A model generated the notes under the pieces. That model searched no databases. It saw nothing but the letters and a program-made list of their open reading frames with translations, and was not told the DNA's origin. The position numbers and the translations under genes are program-made. From the NCBI RefSeq assembly GCF_051014685.1, contig NW_027478441.1, positions 1,054,001-1,118,000 on the forward strand: 64,000 nt of DNA, written 5' to 3'. The DNA is from Ptiloglossa arizonensis. Taxonomy: Eukaryota; Arthropoda; Insecta; Hymenoptera; Colletidae. Of the stretch, positions 23,436 to 35,458 are shown piece after piece; within the stretch, counting starts at the first letter, position 1; the number at the start of each line of letters is the position of its first letter.

Positions 23436-25510
23436 AGGTGTAGTTTTCCACTAGGCCGTTCCAGTTATACGTTTCGAGCATCAGAACTGCGAAAATTTTG
23501 AGTTTCTCAAGCGTTTCTTACATCCAAACTGCCATATCTCGCGAACGGATTGACCAATCCGCAAAACTTCTGTTGCATCTGAAAGCAGAAACTCGCCCGA
23601 TTACAACGGTATGCGCACTTTTCCCCTAGGCCGTTCTAGTTATTCGTTTCGATCATCAGAACTGCGAAAATTTTGAGTTTCTCAAGCGTTTCTTATCTCC
23701 AAACTGCCATATCTCGCGAACGGGTTGATCAATCCGCAAAATTTCTGTTGCATCTGAAAGTATAAACTCGCCCGATTACAACGGTATGCGTACTTTTCCC
23801 CTAGGCCGTTCTAGTTATTCGTGTCGAGCATCAGAACTGCGAAAATTTTGAGTTTCTCAAGCGTTTATTACCTCCAAACTGCCATATCTCGCGAACGGAT
23901 TGACAAATCCGCAAAATTTCTGTTGCATCTGAAAGTTGAAACTCGCCCGATTACAACGGTATGCGTTCTTCTCCCCTAGGCCGTTCTAGTCATTCGTTTC
24001 GACCATCAGAACTGCGAAAATTTTGAGTTTCTCAAGCGTTTCTTACCTCCAAACTGCCATATCTCGCGAACGGATTGACCAATCCGCAAAATTTCTGTTG
24101 CATCTGAAAGTAGAAACTCGCCCGATTACAACGGTATGCGTACTTCTCCCCGAGGCCGTCCTAGTCATTCGTTTCGAGCATCAGAACTGCGAAAATTTTG
24201 AGTTTCTCAAGCGTTTCTTACATCCAAACTGCCATATCTCGCGAACGGATTGACCAATCCGCAAAATTTCTGTTGCATCTGAAAATAGAAACTCGCCCGA
24301 TTACAACGGTATGCGTACTTTTCCCCTAGGCCGTTCCAGTTATTCGTTTCGAGCATCAGAACTGCGAAAATTTTGAGTTTCTCAAGCGTGTCTTACATCC
24401 AAACGGCCATATCTCGCGAACGGATTGACCAATACGCAAAATTTCTGTTGCATCTGAAAGTAGAAACTCGCCCGATTACAACGGTATGCGTACTTCTCCC
24501 CGAGGCCGTCCTAATCATTCGTTTCGAGCATCAGAACTGCGAAAATTTTGAGTTTTTCAAGCGTTTCTTATCTCCAAACTGCCATATCTCGCGAACGGAT
24601 TGACCAATCCGCAAAGTTTCTGTTGCATCTGAAAGTAGAAACTCGCCCGATTACAACGGTATGCGTTCTTCTCCCCTAGGCCGTTCTAGTCATTCGTTTC
24701 GACCATCAGAACTGCGAAAATTTTGAGTTTCTCAAGCGTTTCTTACCTCCAAACTGCCATATCTCGCGAACGGATTGACCAATCCGCAAAATTTCTGTTG
24801 CATCTGAAAGTAAAGACTCGCCCGATTACTGCGGTAGGTGTAGTTTTCCACTAGGCCGTTCCAGTTATACGTTTCGAGCATCAGAACTGCGAAAATTTTG
24901 AGTTTCTCAAGCGTTTCTTACATCCAAACTGCCATATCTCGCGAACGGATTGACCAATCCGCAAAACTTCTGTTGCATCTGAAAGCAGAAACTCGCCCGA
25001 TTACAACGGTATGCGCACTTTTCCCCTAGGCCGTTCTAGTTATTCGTTTCGATCATCAGAACTGCGAAAATTTTGAGTTTCTCAAGCGTTTCTTATCTCC
25101 AAACTGCCATATCTCGCGAACGGATTGATCAATCCGCAAAATTTCTGTTGCATCTGAAAGTATAAACTCGCCCGATTACAACGGTATGCGTACTTTTCCC
25201 CTAGGCCGTTCTAGTTATTCGTGTCGAGCATCAGAACTGCGAAAATTTTGAGTTTCTCAAGCGTTTATTACCTCCAAACTGCCATATCTCGCGAACGGAT
25301 TGACAAATCCGCAAAATTTCTGTTGCATCTGAAAGTTGAAACTCGCCCGATTACAACGGTATGCGTTCTTCTCCCCTAGGCCGTTCTAGTCATTCGTTTC
25401 GACCATCAGAACTGCGAAAATTTTGAGTTTCTCAAGCGTTTCTTACCTCCAAACTGCCATATCTCGCGAACGGATTGACCAATCCGCAAAATTTCTGTTG
25501 CATCTGAAAG
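22710..25510. repeat. Tandem 8-mer HOR, 1400 bp unit, 2 copies (family 1)
   Basis: About 22710-24110 and 24110-25510 match at a shift of 1400. Markers are CCTAATC, GTTTTTCAAGCG, GCAAAGTTTC, GTAAAGACTC, GATTACTGCGG, TTCCACTAGG with TTATACG (near 23451 and 24851), AAAACTTC, GTATAAAC, CGTTTATTAC and GACAAATCC. Several marks come in the same order as in the 8-mer at 1-2990, so the two are probably related HORs 22 kb apart. The first copy overlaps the 25-mer-offset block. Confidence 0.87.
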
Positions 25511-27717
25511 TAGAGACTCGCCCGATTACAGCGGTATGTGTAGTTTTCCACTAGGCCGTTCCAGTTATTCGTGTCGAGCATCAGAACTGCGAAAATTTTG
25601 AGTTTCTCAAGCGTTTCTTACCTCCAAACTGCCATATCTCGCGAACGGATTGACCAATCCGCAAAATTTCTGTTGCATCTGAAAGTAGAAACTCGCCGGA
25701 TTACAACGGTATGCGTACTTTTCCCCTAGGCCGTTCTAGTTACTCGTTTCGAGCATCAGAACTGCGAAAATTTTTAGTTTCTCAAGCGTTTCTTACCTCC
25801 AAACTGCCATATCTCGCGAACGGATTGATCAATTCGCAAAATTTCTGTTGCATCTGAAAGTGGAAACTCGCCCGATTACAACGGTAGTTGTAGTTTTCCC
25901 CTAGGCCGTTCTAGTTATTCGTTTCGAGCATCAGAACTGCGAAAATTTTGAGTTTCTCAAGCGTTTCTTACATCCAAACTGCCATATCTCGCGAACGGAT
26001 TGACCAATCCGCAAAATTTCTGTTGCATCTGAAAATAGAAACTCGCCCGATTACAACGGTATGCGTACTTTTCCCCTAGGCCGTTCTAGTTACTCGTTTC
26101 GAGCATCAGAACTGCGAAAATTTTGAGTTTCTCAAGCGTTTCTTATCTCCAAACTGCCATATCTCGCGAACGGATTGATCAATCCGCAAAGTTTTTGTTG
26201 CATCTGAAAGTAGAAACTCGTCCGATTACAACGGTATGGGCACTTTTCCCCTAGGCCGTTCCAGTTATACGTTTCGAGCATCAGAACTGCGAAAATTTTG
26301 AGTTTCTCAAGCGTTTCTTACATCCAAACTGCCATATCTCGCGAACGGATTGACCAATCCGCAAAACTTCTGTTGCATCTGAAAGCAGAAACTCGCCCGA
26401 TTACAACGGTATGCGCACTTTTCCCCTAGGCCGTTCTAGTTATTCGTTTCGATCATCAGAACTGCGAAAATTTTGAGTTTCTCAAGCGTTTCTTATCTCC
26501 AAACTGCCATATCTCGCGAACGGATTGATCAATCCGCAAAATTTCTGTTGCATCTGAAAGTGGAAACTCGCCCGATTACAACGGTAGTTGTAGTTTTCCC
26601 CTAGGCCGTTCTAGTTATTCGTTTCGAGCATCAGAACTGCGAAAATTTTGAGTTTCTCAAGCGTTTCTTACATCCAAACTGCCATATCTCGCGAACGGAT
26701 TGACCAATCCGCAAAATTTCTGTTGCATCTGAAAATAGAAACTCGCCCGATTACAACGGTATGCGTACTTTTCCCCTAGGCCGTTCTAGTTACTCGTTTC
26801 GAGCATCAGAACTGCGAAAATTTTGAGTTTCTCAAGCGTTTCTTATCTCCAAACTGCCATATCTCGCGAACGGATTGATCAATCCGCAAAGTTTTTGTTG
26901 CATCTGAAAGTAGAAACTCGCCCGATTACAACGGTATGGGCACTTTTCCCCTAGGCCGTTCTAGTTATTCGTTTCGATCATCAGAACTGCGAAAATTTTG
27001 AGTTTCTCAAGCGTTTCTTATCTCCAAACTGCCATATCTCGCGAACGGATTGACCAATCCGCAAAATTTCTGTTGCATCTGAAAGTAGAAACTCGCCCGA
27101 TTACAACGGTATGCGTTCTTCTCCCCTAGGCCGTTCTAGTCATTCGTTTCGACCATCAGAACTGCGAAAATTTTGAGTTTCTCAAGCGTTTCTTACCTCC
27201 AAACTGCCATATCTCGCGAACGGATTGACCAATCCGCAAAATTTCTGTTGCATCTGAAAGTAGAGACTCGCCCGATTACAGCGGTAGGTGTAGTTTTCCA
27301 CTAGGCCGTTCCAGTTATACGTTTCGAGCATCAGAACTGCGAAAATTTTGAGTTTCTCAAGCGTTTCTTACATCCAAACTGCCATATCTCGCGAACGGAT
27401 TGACCAATCCGCAAAACTTCTGTTGCATCTGAAAGCAGAAACTCGCCCGATTACAACGGTATGCGCACTTTTCCCCTAGGCCGTTCTAGTTATTCGTTTC
27501 GATCATCAGAACTGCGAAAATTTTGAGTTTCTCAAGCGTTTCTTATCTCCAAACTGCCATATCTCGCGAACGGATTGATCAATCCGCAAAATTTCTGTTG
27601 CATCTGAAAGTATAAACTCGCCCGATTACAACGGTATGCGTACTTTTCCCCTAGGCCGTTCTAGTTATTCGTGTCGAGCATCAGAACTGCGAAAATTTTG
27701 AGTTTCTCAAGCGTTTA
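25511..27717. repeat. Short HOR duplications (4-mer and 6-mer)
   Basis: About 25860-26255 matches 26560-26955 at a shift of 700, with shared GGTAGTTGTAG, GAAAATAG, AAAGTTTTTG and GTATGGGCAC. About 26255-26560 matches 27305-27610 at a shift of 1050, with shared TTATACG, AAAACTTC, GAAAGCAG and CGATCATC. The monomers are of family 1. Confidence 0.8.
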
Positions 27718-30504
27718 TTACCTCCAAACTGCCATATCTCGCGAACGGATTGACAAATCCGCAAAATTTCTGTTGCATCTGAAAGTTGAAACTCGCCCGA
27801 TTACAACGGTATGCGTTCTTCTCCCCTAGGCCGTTCTAGTCATTCGTTTCGACCATCAGAACTGCGAAAATTTTGAGTTTCTCAAGCGTTTCTTACCTCC
27901 AAACTGCCATATCTCGCGAACGGATTGACCAATCCGCAAAATTTCTGTTGCATCTGAAAGTAGAGACTCGCCCGATTACAGCGGTATGTGTAGTTTTCCA
28001 CTAGGCCGTTCCAGTTATTCGTGTCGAGCATCAGAACTGCGAAAATTTTGAGTTTCTCAAGCGTTTCTTACCTCCAAACTGCCATATATCGCGAACGGAT
28101 TGACCAATCCGCAAAATTTCTGTTGCATCTGAAAGTAGAAACTCGCCCGATTACAACGGTATGCGTTCTTCTCCCCTAGGCCGTTCTAGTCATTCGTTTC
28201 GACCATCAGAACTGCGAAAATTTTGAGTTTCTCAAGCGTTTCTTACCTCCAAACTGCCATATCTCGCGAACGGATTGACCAATCCGCAAAATTTCTGTTG
28301 CATCTGAAAGTAGAGACTCGCCCGATTACAGCCGTATGTGTAGTTTTCCACTAGGCCGTTCCAGTTATTCGTGTCGAGCATCAGAACTGCGAAAATTTTG
28401 AGTTTCTCAAGCGTTTCTTACCTCCAAACTGCCATATCTCGCGAACGGATTGACCAATCCGCAAAATTTCTGTTGCATCTGAAAGTAGAAACTCGCCGGA
28501 TTACAACGGTATGCGTACTTTTCCCCTAGGCCGTTCTAGTTACTCGTTTCGTGCATCAGAACTGCGAAAATTTTTAGTTTCTCAAGCGTTTCTTACCTCC
28601 AAACTGCCATATCTCGCGAACGGATTGATCAATCCGCAAAATTTCTGTTGCATCTGAAAGTGGAAACTCGCCCGATTACAACGGTAGTTGTAGTTTTCCC
28701 CTAGGCCGTTCTAGTTATTCGTTTCGAGCATCAGAACTGCGAAAATTTTGAGTTTCTCAAGCGTTTCTTACATCCAAACTGCCATATCTCGCGAACGGAT
28801 TGACCAATCCGCAAAATTTCTGTTGCATCTGAAAATAGAAACTCGCCCGATTACAACGGTATGCGTACTCTTCCCCTAGGCCGTTCTAGTTACTCGTTTC
28901 GAGCATCAGAACTGCGAAAATTTTGAGTTTCTCAAGCGTTTCTTATCTCCAAACTGCCATATCTCGCGAACGGATTGATCAATCCGCAAAGTTTTTGTTG
29001 CATCTGAAAGTAGAAACTCGCCCGATTACAACGGTATGGGCACTTTTCCCCTAGGCCGTTCTAGTTATTCGTGTCGAGCATCAGAACTGCCAAAATTTTG
29101 AGTTTCTCAAGCGTTTCTTACCTCCAAACTGCCATATCTCGCGAACGGATTGACCAATCCGCAAAATTTCTTTTGCATCTGAAAGTAGAAACTCGCCGGA
29201 TTACAACGGTATGCGTACTTTTCCCCTAGGCCGTTCTAGTTACTCGTTTCGAGCATCAGAACTGCGAAAATTTTTAGTTTCTCAAGCGTTTCTTATCTCC
29301 AAACTGCCATATCTCGCGAACGGATTGACCAATCCGCAAAATTTCTGTTGCATCTGAAAGTAGAGACTCGCCCGATTACAGCGGTATGTGTAGTTTTCCA
29401 CTAGGCCGTTCCAGTTATTCGTGTCGAGCATCAGAACTGCGAAAATTTTGAGTTTCTCAAGCGTTTCTTACCTCCAAACTGCCATATATCGCGAACGGAT
29501 TGACCAATCCGCAAAATTTCTGTTGCATCTGAAAGTAGAAACTCGCCGGATTACAACGGTATGCGTACTTTTCCCCTAGGCCGTTCTTGTTACTCGTTTC
29601 GAGCATCAGAACTGCGCAAATTTTGAGTTTCTCAAGCGTTTCTTACCTCCAAACTGCCATATCTCGCGAACCGATTGACCAATCCGCAAAATTTCTGTTG
29701 CATCTGAAAGTAGAAGCTCGCCGGATTACAACGGTATGCGTACTTTTCCTCTAGGCCGTTGTAGTTACTCGTTTCGAGCATCAGAACTGCGAAAATTTTG
29801 AGTTTCTCAAGCGTTTCTTATCTCCAAACTGCCATATCTCGCGAACGGATTGATCAATCCGCAAAGTTTTTGTTGCATCTGAAAGTAGAAACTCGCCCGA
29901 TTACAACGGTATGCGCACTTTTCCCCTAGGCCGTTCTAGTTTTTCGTTTCGAGGATCAGAACTGCGCAAATTTTGAGTTTCTCATGCGTTTCTTACCTCC
30001 AAACTGCCATATCTCGCGAACGGATTGACCAATCCTCAAAATTTCTGTTGCATCTGAAAGTAGAAACTCGCCCGATTACAACGGTATGTGTAGTTTTCCC
30101 CTAGGCCGTTCCAGTTATTCGTTTCGAGCATCAGAACTGCGAAAATTTTGAGTTTCTCAAGCGTTTCTTACATCCAAACTGCCATATCTAGCGAACGGAT
30201 TGACCGATCCGCAAAATTTCTGTTGCATCTGAAAGTAGAAACTCGCCCGATTACAACGGTATGCGCACTTTTCCCCTAGGCCGTTCTAGTTTTTCGTTTC
30301 GAGGATCAGAACTGCGCAAATTTTGAGTTTCTCATGCGTTTCTTACCTCCAAACTGCCATATCTCGCGAACGGAATGACCAATCCGCAAAATTTCTGTTG
30401 CATCTGAAAGTAGAAACTCGCCCGATTACAACGGTATGTGTAGTTTTCCCCTAGGCCGTTCCAGTTATTCGTTTCGAGCATCAGAACTGCGAAAATTTTG
30501 AGTT

Positions 30505-30522
30505 TCTCAAGCCCGTTCTTAC
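30505..30522. repeat. Single-base insertion marker (CAAGCCCGTTC)
   Basis: CAAGCCCGTTCTTAC replaces CAAGCGTTTCTTAC, one base longer. The same form is at 34357-34374, exactly 3852 away. Confidence 0.9.
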
Positions 30523-31514
30523 ATCCAAACTGCCATATCTCGCGAACGGATTAACCGATCCGCAAAATTTCTGTTGCATCTGAAAGTAGAAACTCGCCCG
30601 ATTACAACGGCATGCGCACTTTTCCCCTAGGCCGTTCTAGTTATTCGTTTCCATCATCAGAACTGCGCAAATTTTGAGTTTCTCAAGCGTTTCTTACATC
30701 CAAACTGCCATATCTCGCGAACGGATTGACCAATCCGCAAAATTTCTGTTGCATCTGAAAGTAGAAACTCGCCCGATTACAACGGTATGCGCACTTTTCC
30801 CCTAGGCCGTTCTAGTTTTTCGTTTCCATCATCAGAACTGCGCAAATTTTGAGTTTCTCAAGCGTTTCTTACCTCCAAACTGCCATATCTCGCGAACGGA
30901 TTGACCAATCCGCAAAATTTCTGTTGCATCTGAAAGTAGAAACTCGCACGATTACAACAGTATGCGTACTATTCCCCTAGGCCGTTCTAGTTACTCGTTT
31001 CGAGCATCAGAACTGCGAAAATTTTGAGTTTCTCAAGCGTTTCTTACCTCCAAACTGCCATATCTCGCGAACGGAATGACCAATCCGCAAAGTTTTTGTT
31101 GCATCTGAAAGTAGAAGCTCGCCCGATTACAACGGTATGGGCACTTTTCCCCTAGGCCGTTCTAGTTATTCGTGTCGAGTATCAGAACTGCGAAAATTTT
31201 GAGTTTCTCAAGCGTATCTTATCTCCAAACTGCCATATCTCGCGAACGGATTGACCAATCCGCAAAATTTCTGTTGCATCTGAAAGTAGAAACTCGCCCG
31301 ATTACAACGGTATGTGTAGTTTTCCCCTAGGCCGTTCCAGTTATTCGTTTCGAGCATCAGAACTGCGAAAATTTTGAGTTTCTCAAGCGTTTCTTACCTC
31401 CAAACTGCCATATCTAGCGAACGGATTGACCGATCCGCAAAATTTCTGTTGCATCTGAAAGTAGAAACTCGCCCGATTACAACGGTATGCGCACTTTTCC
31501 CCTAGGCCGTTCTA

Positions 31515-31528
31515 GTTTTTCCTTTTCG
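31515..31528. repeat. Single-base insertion marker (TTTTTCCTTTTCG)
   Basis: AGTTTTTCCTTTTCGAGG replaces AGTTTTTCGTTTCGAGG, one base longer. The second copy is at about 35367-35380. Confidence 0.85.
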
Positions 31529-34356
31529 AGGATCAGAACTGCGCAAATTTTGAGTTTCTCATGCGTTTCTTACCTCCAAACTGCCATATCTCGCGAACGG
31601 ATTGACAAATCCGCAAAATTTCTGTTGCATCTGAAAGTTGAAACTCGCCCGATTACAACGGTATGCGTTCTTCTCCCCTAGGCCGTTCTAGTCATTCGTT
31701 TCGACCATCAGAACTGCGAAAATTTTGAGTTTCTCAAGCGTTTCTTACCTCCAAACTGCCATATCTCGCGAACGGATTGACCAATCCGCAAAATTTCTGT
31801 TGCATCTGAAAGTAGAGACTCGCCCGATTACAGCGGTATGTGTAGTTTTCCACTAGGCCGTTCCAGTTATTCGTGTCGAGCATCAGAACTGCGAAAATTT
31901 TGAGTTTCTCAAGCGTTTCTTACCTCCAAACTGCCATATATCGCGAACGGATTGACCAATCCGCAAAATTTCTGTTGCATCTGAAAGTAGAAACTCGCCC
32001 GATTACAACGGTATGCGTTCTTCTCCCCTAGGCCGTTCTAGTCATTCGTTTCGACCATCAGAACTGCGAAAATTTTGAGTTTCTCAAGCGTTTCTTACCT
32101 CCAAACTGCCATATCTCGCGAACGGATTGACCAATCCGCAAAATTTCTGTTGCATCTGAAAGTAGAGACTCGCCCGATTACAGCCGTATGTGTAGTTTTC
32201 CACTAGGCCGTTCCAGTTATTCGTGTCGAGCATCAGAACTGCGAAAATTTTGAGTTTCTCAAGCGTTTCTTACCTCCAAACTGCCATATCTCGCGAACGG
32301 ATTGACCAATCCGCAAAATTTCTGTTGCATCTGAAAGTAGAAACTCGCCGGATTACAACGGTATGCGTACTTTTCCCCTAGGCCGTTCTAGTTACTCGTT
32401 TCGAGCATCAGAACTGCGAAAATTTTTAGTTTCTCAAGCGTTTCTTACCTCCAAACTGCCATATCTCGCGAACGGATTGATCAATCCGCAAAATTTCTGT
32501 TGCATCTGAAAGTGGAAACTCGCCCGATTACAACGGTAGTTGTAGTTTTCCCCTAGGCCGTTCTAGTTATTCGTTTCGAGCATCAGAACTGCGAAAATTT
32601 TGAGTTTCTCAAGCGTTTCTTACATCCAAACTGCCATATCTCGCGAACGGATTGACCAATCCGCAAAATTTCTGTTGCATCTGAAAATAGAAACTCGCCC
32701 GATTACAACGGTATGCGTACTCTTCCCCTAGGCCGTTCTAGTTACTCGTTTCGAGCATCAGAACTGCGAAAATTTTGAGTTTCTCAAGCGTTTCTTATCT
32801 CCAAACTGCCATATCTCGCGAACGGATTGATCAATCCGCAAAGTTTTTGTTGCATCTGAAAGTAGAAACTCGCCCGATTACAACGGTATGGGCACTTTTC
32901 CCCTAGGCCGTTCTAGTTATTCGTGTCGAGCATCAGAACTGCCAAAATTTTGAGTTTCTCAAGCGTTTCTTACCTCCAAACTGCCATATCTCGCGAACGG
33001 ATTGACCAATCCGCAAAATTTCTTTTGCATCTGAAAGTAGAAACTCGCCGGATTACAACGGTATGCGTACTTTTCCCCTAGGCCGTTCTAGTCACTCGTT
33101 TCGAGCATCAGAACTGCGAAAATTTTTAGTTTCTCAAGCGTTTCTTATCTCCAAACTGCCATATCTCGCGAACGGATTGACCAATCCGCAAAATTTCTGT
33201 TGCATCTGAAAGTAGAGACTCGCCCGATTACAGCGGTATGTGTAGTTTTCCACTAGGCCGTTCCAGTTATTCGTGTCGAGCATCAGAACTGCGAAAATTT
33301 TGAGTTTCTCAAGCGTTTCTTACCTCCAAACTGCCATATATCGCGAACGGATTGACCAATCCGCAAAATTTCTGTTGCATCTGAAAGTAGAAACTCGCCG
33401 GATTACAACGGTATGCGTACTTTTCCCCTAGGCCGTTCTTGTTACTCGTTTCGAGCATCAGAACTGCGCAAATTTTGAGTTTCTCAAGCGTTTCTTACCT
33501 CCAAACTGCCATATCTCGCGAACCGATTGACCAATCCGCAAAATTTCTGTTGCATCTGAAAGTAGAAGCTCGCCGGATTACAACGGTATGCGTACTTTTC
33601 CTCTAGGCCGTTGTAGTTACTCGTTTCGAGCATCAGAACTGCGAAAATTTTGAGTTTCTCAAGCGTTTCTTATCTCCAAACTGCCATATCTCGCGAACGG
33701 ATTGATCAATCCGCAAAGTTTTTGTTGCATCTGAAAGTAGAAACTCGCCCGATTACAACGGTATGCGCACTTTTCCCCTAGGCCGTTCTAGTTTTTCGTT
33801 TCGAGGATCAGAACTGCGCAAATTTTGAGTTTCTCATGCGTTTCTTACCTCCAAACTGCCATATCTCGCGAACGGATTGACCAATCCTCAAAATTTCTGT
33901 TGCATCTGAAAGTAGAAACTCGCCCGATTACAACGGTATGTGTAGTTTTCCCCTAGGCCGTTCCAGTTATTCGTTTCGAGCATCAGAACTGCGAAAATTT
34001 TGAGTTTCTCAAGCGTTTCTTACATCCAAACTGCCATATCTAGCGAACGGATTGACCGATCCGCAAAATTTCTGTTGCATCTGAAAGTAGAAACTCGCCC
34101 GATTACAACGGTATGCGCACTTTTCCCCTAGGCCGTTCTAGTTTTTCGTTTCGAGGATCAGAACTGCGCAAATTTTGAGTTTCTCATGCGTTTCTTACCT
34201 CCAAACTGCCATATCTCGCGAACGGAATGACCAATCCGCAAAATTTCTGTTGCATCTGAAAGTAGAAACTCGCCCGATTACAACGGTATGTGTAGTTTTC
34301 CCCTAGGCCGTTCCAGTTATTCGTTTCGAGCATCAGAACTGCGAAAATTTTGAGTT

Positions 34357-34374
34357 TCTCAAGCCCGTTCTTAC
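34357..34374. repeat. Single-base insertion marker, second copy
   Basis: This CAAGCCCGTTC form is the duplicate of the one at 30505-30522. The pair fixes the HOR shift at 3852. Confidence 0.9.
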
Positions 34375-35366
34375 ATCCAAACTGCCATATCTCGCGAACG
34401 GATTAACCGATCCGCAAAATTTCTGTTGCATCTGAAAGTAGAAACTCGCCCGATTACAACGGCATGCGCACTTTTCCCCTAGGCCGTTCTAGTTATTCGT
34501 TTCCATCATCAGAACTGCGCAAATTTTGAGTTTCTCAAGCGTTTCTTACATCCAAACTGCCATATCTCGCGAACGGATTGACCAATCCGCAAAATTTCTG
34601 TTGCATCTGAAAGTAGAAACTCGCCCGATTACAACGGTATGCGCACTTTTCCCCTAGGCCGTTCTAGTTTTTCGTTTCCATCATCAGAACTGCGCAAATT
34701 TTGAGTTTCTCAAGCGTTTCTTACCTCCAAACTGCCATATCTCGCGAACGGATTGACCAATCCGCAAAATTTCTGTTGCATCTGAAAGTAGAAACTCGCA
34801 CGATTACAACAGTATGCGTACTATTCCCCTAGGCCGTTCTAGTTACTCGTTTCGAGCATCAGAACTGCGAAAATTTTGAGTTTCTCAAGCGTTTCTTACC
34901 TCCAAACTGCCATATCTCGCGAACGGAATGACCAATCCGCAAAGTTTTTGTTGCATCTGAAAGTAGAAGCTCGCCCGATTACAACGGTATGGGCACTTTT
35001 CCCCTAGGCCGTTCTAGTTATTCGTGTCGAGTATCAGAACTGCGAAAATTTTGAGTTTCTCAAGCGTATCTTATCTCCAAACTGCCATATCTCGCGAACG
35101 GATTGACCAATCCGCAAAATTTCTGTTGCATCTGAAAGTAGAAACTCGCCCGATTACAACGGTATGTGTAGTTTTCCCCTAGGCCGTTCCAGTTATTCGT
35201 TTCGAGCATCAGAACTGCGAAAATTTTGAGTTTCTCAAGCGTTTCTTACCTCCAAACTGCCATATCTAGCGAACGGATTGACCGATCCGCAAAATTTCTG
35301 TTGCATCTGAAAGTAGAAACTCGCCCGATTACAACGGTATGCGCACTTTTCCCCTAGGCCGTTCTA

Positions 35367-35380
35367 GTTTTTCCTTTTCG
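35367..35380. repeat. Single-base insertion marker, second copy
   Basis: This TTTTTCCTTTTCG form is the duplicate of the one at 31515-31528, 3852 bases upstream. Confidence 0.85.
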
Positions 35381-35458
35381 AGGATCAGAACTGCGCAAAT
35401 TTTGAGTTTCTCATGCGTTTCTTACCTCCAAACTGCCATATCTCGCGAACGGATTGAC

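Larger units (their letters stand above)
27718..31569. repeat. 22-mer HOR, 3852 bp unit, copy 1
   Basis: The block is followed directly by a second copy (31570-35421) at a shift of 3852 (22 x 175 plus 2). The 2 extra bases come from two single-base insertions inside the unit, near 30512 and 31520. Reading the two copies side by side I noticed only two substitutions: GTGCATCAG near 28552 where copy 2 has GAGCATCAG near 32404, and GTTACTCG near 29240 where copy 2 has GTCACTCG near 33092. Shared rarities include AGCCGTATG, TACTCTTCCCC, CTGCCAAAATT, TTTCTTTTGCATC, GAACCGATTG, GAAGCTCGCC, GTACTATTCCCC and CAAGCCCGTTC. The joint cannot be placed better than about 36 bases. Confidence 0.95.
31570..35421. 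repeat. 22-mer HOR, 3852 bp unit, copy 2
   Basis: This is the near-identical tandem copy of 27718-31569. Identity with the unit continues to about 35458. There GACCAATCCTC and GAAAGTAG replace the GACAAATCC and GAAAGTTG that would start a third copy. Both single-base insertions (34363 and about 35372) are retained. Confidence 0.95.
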
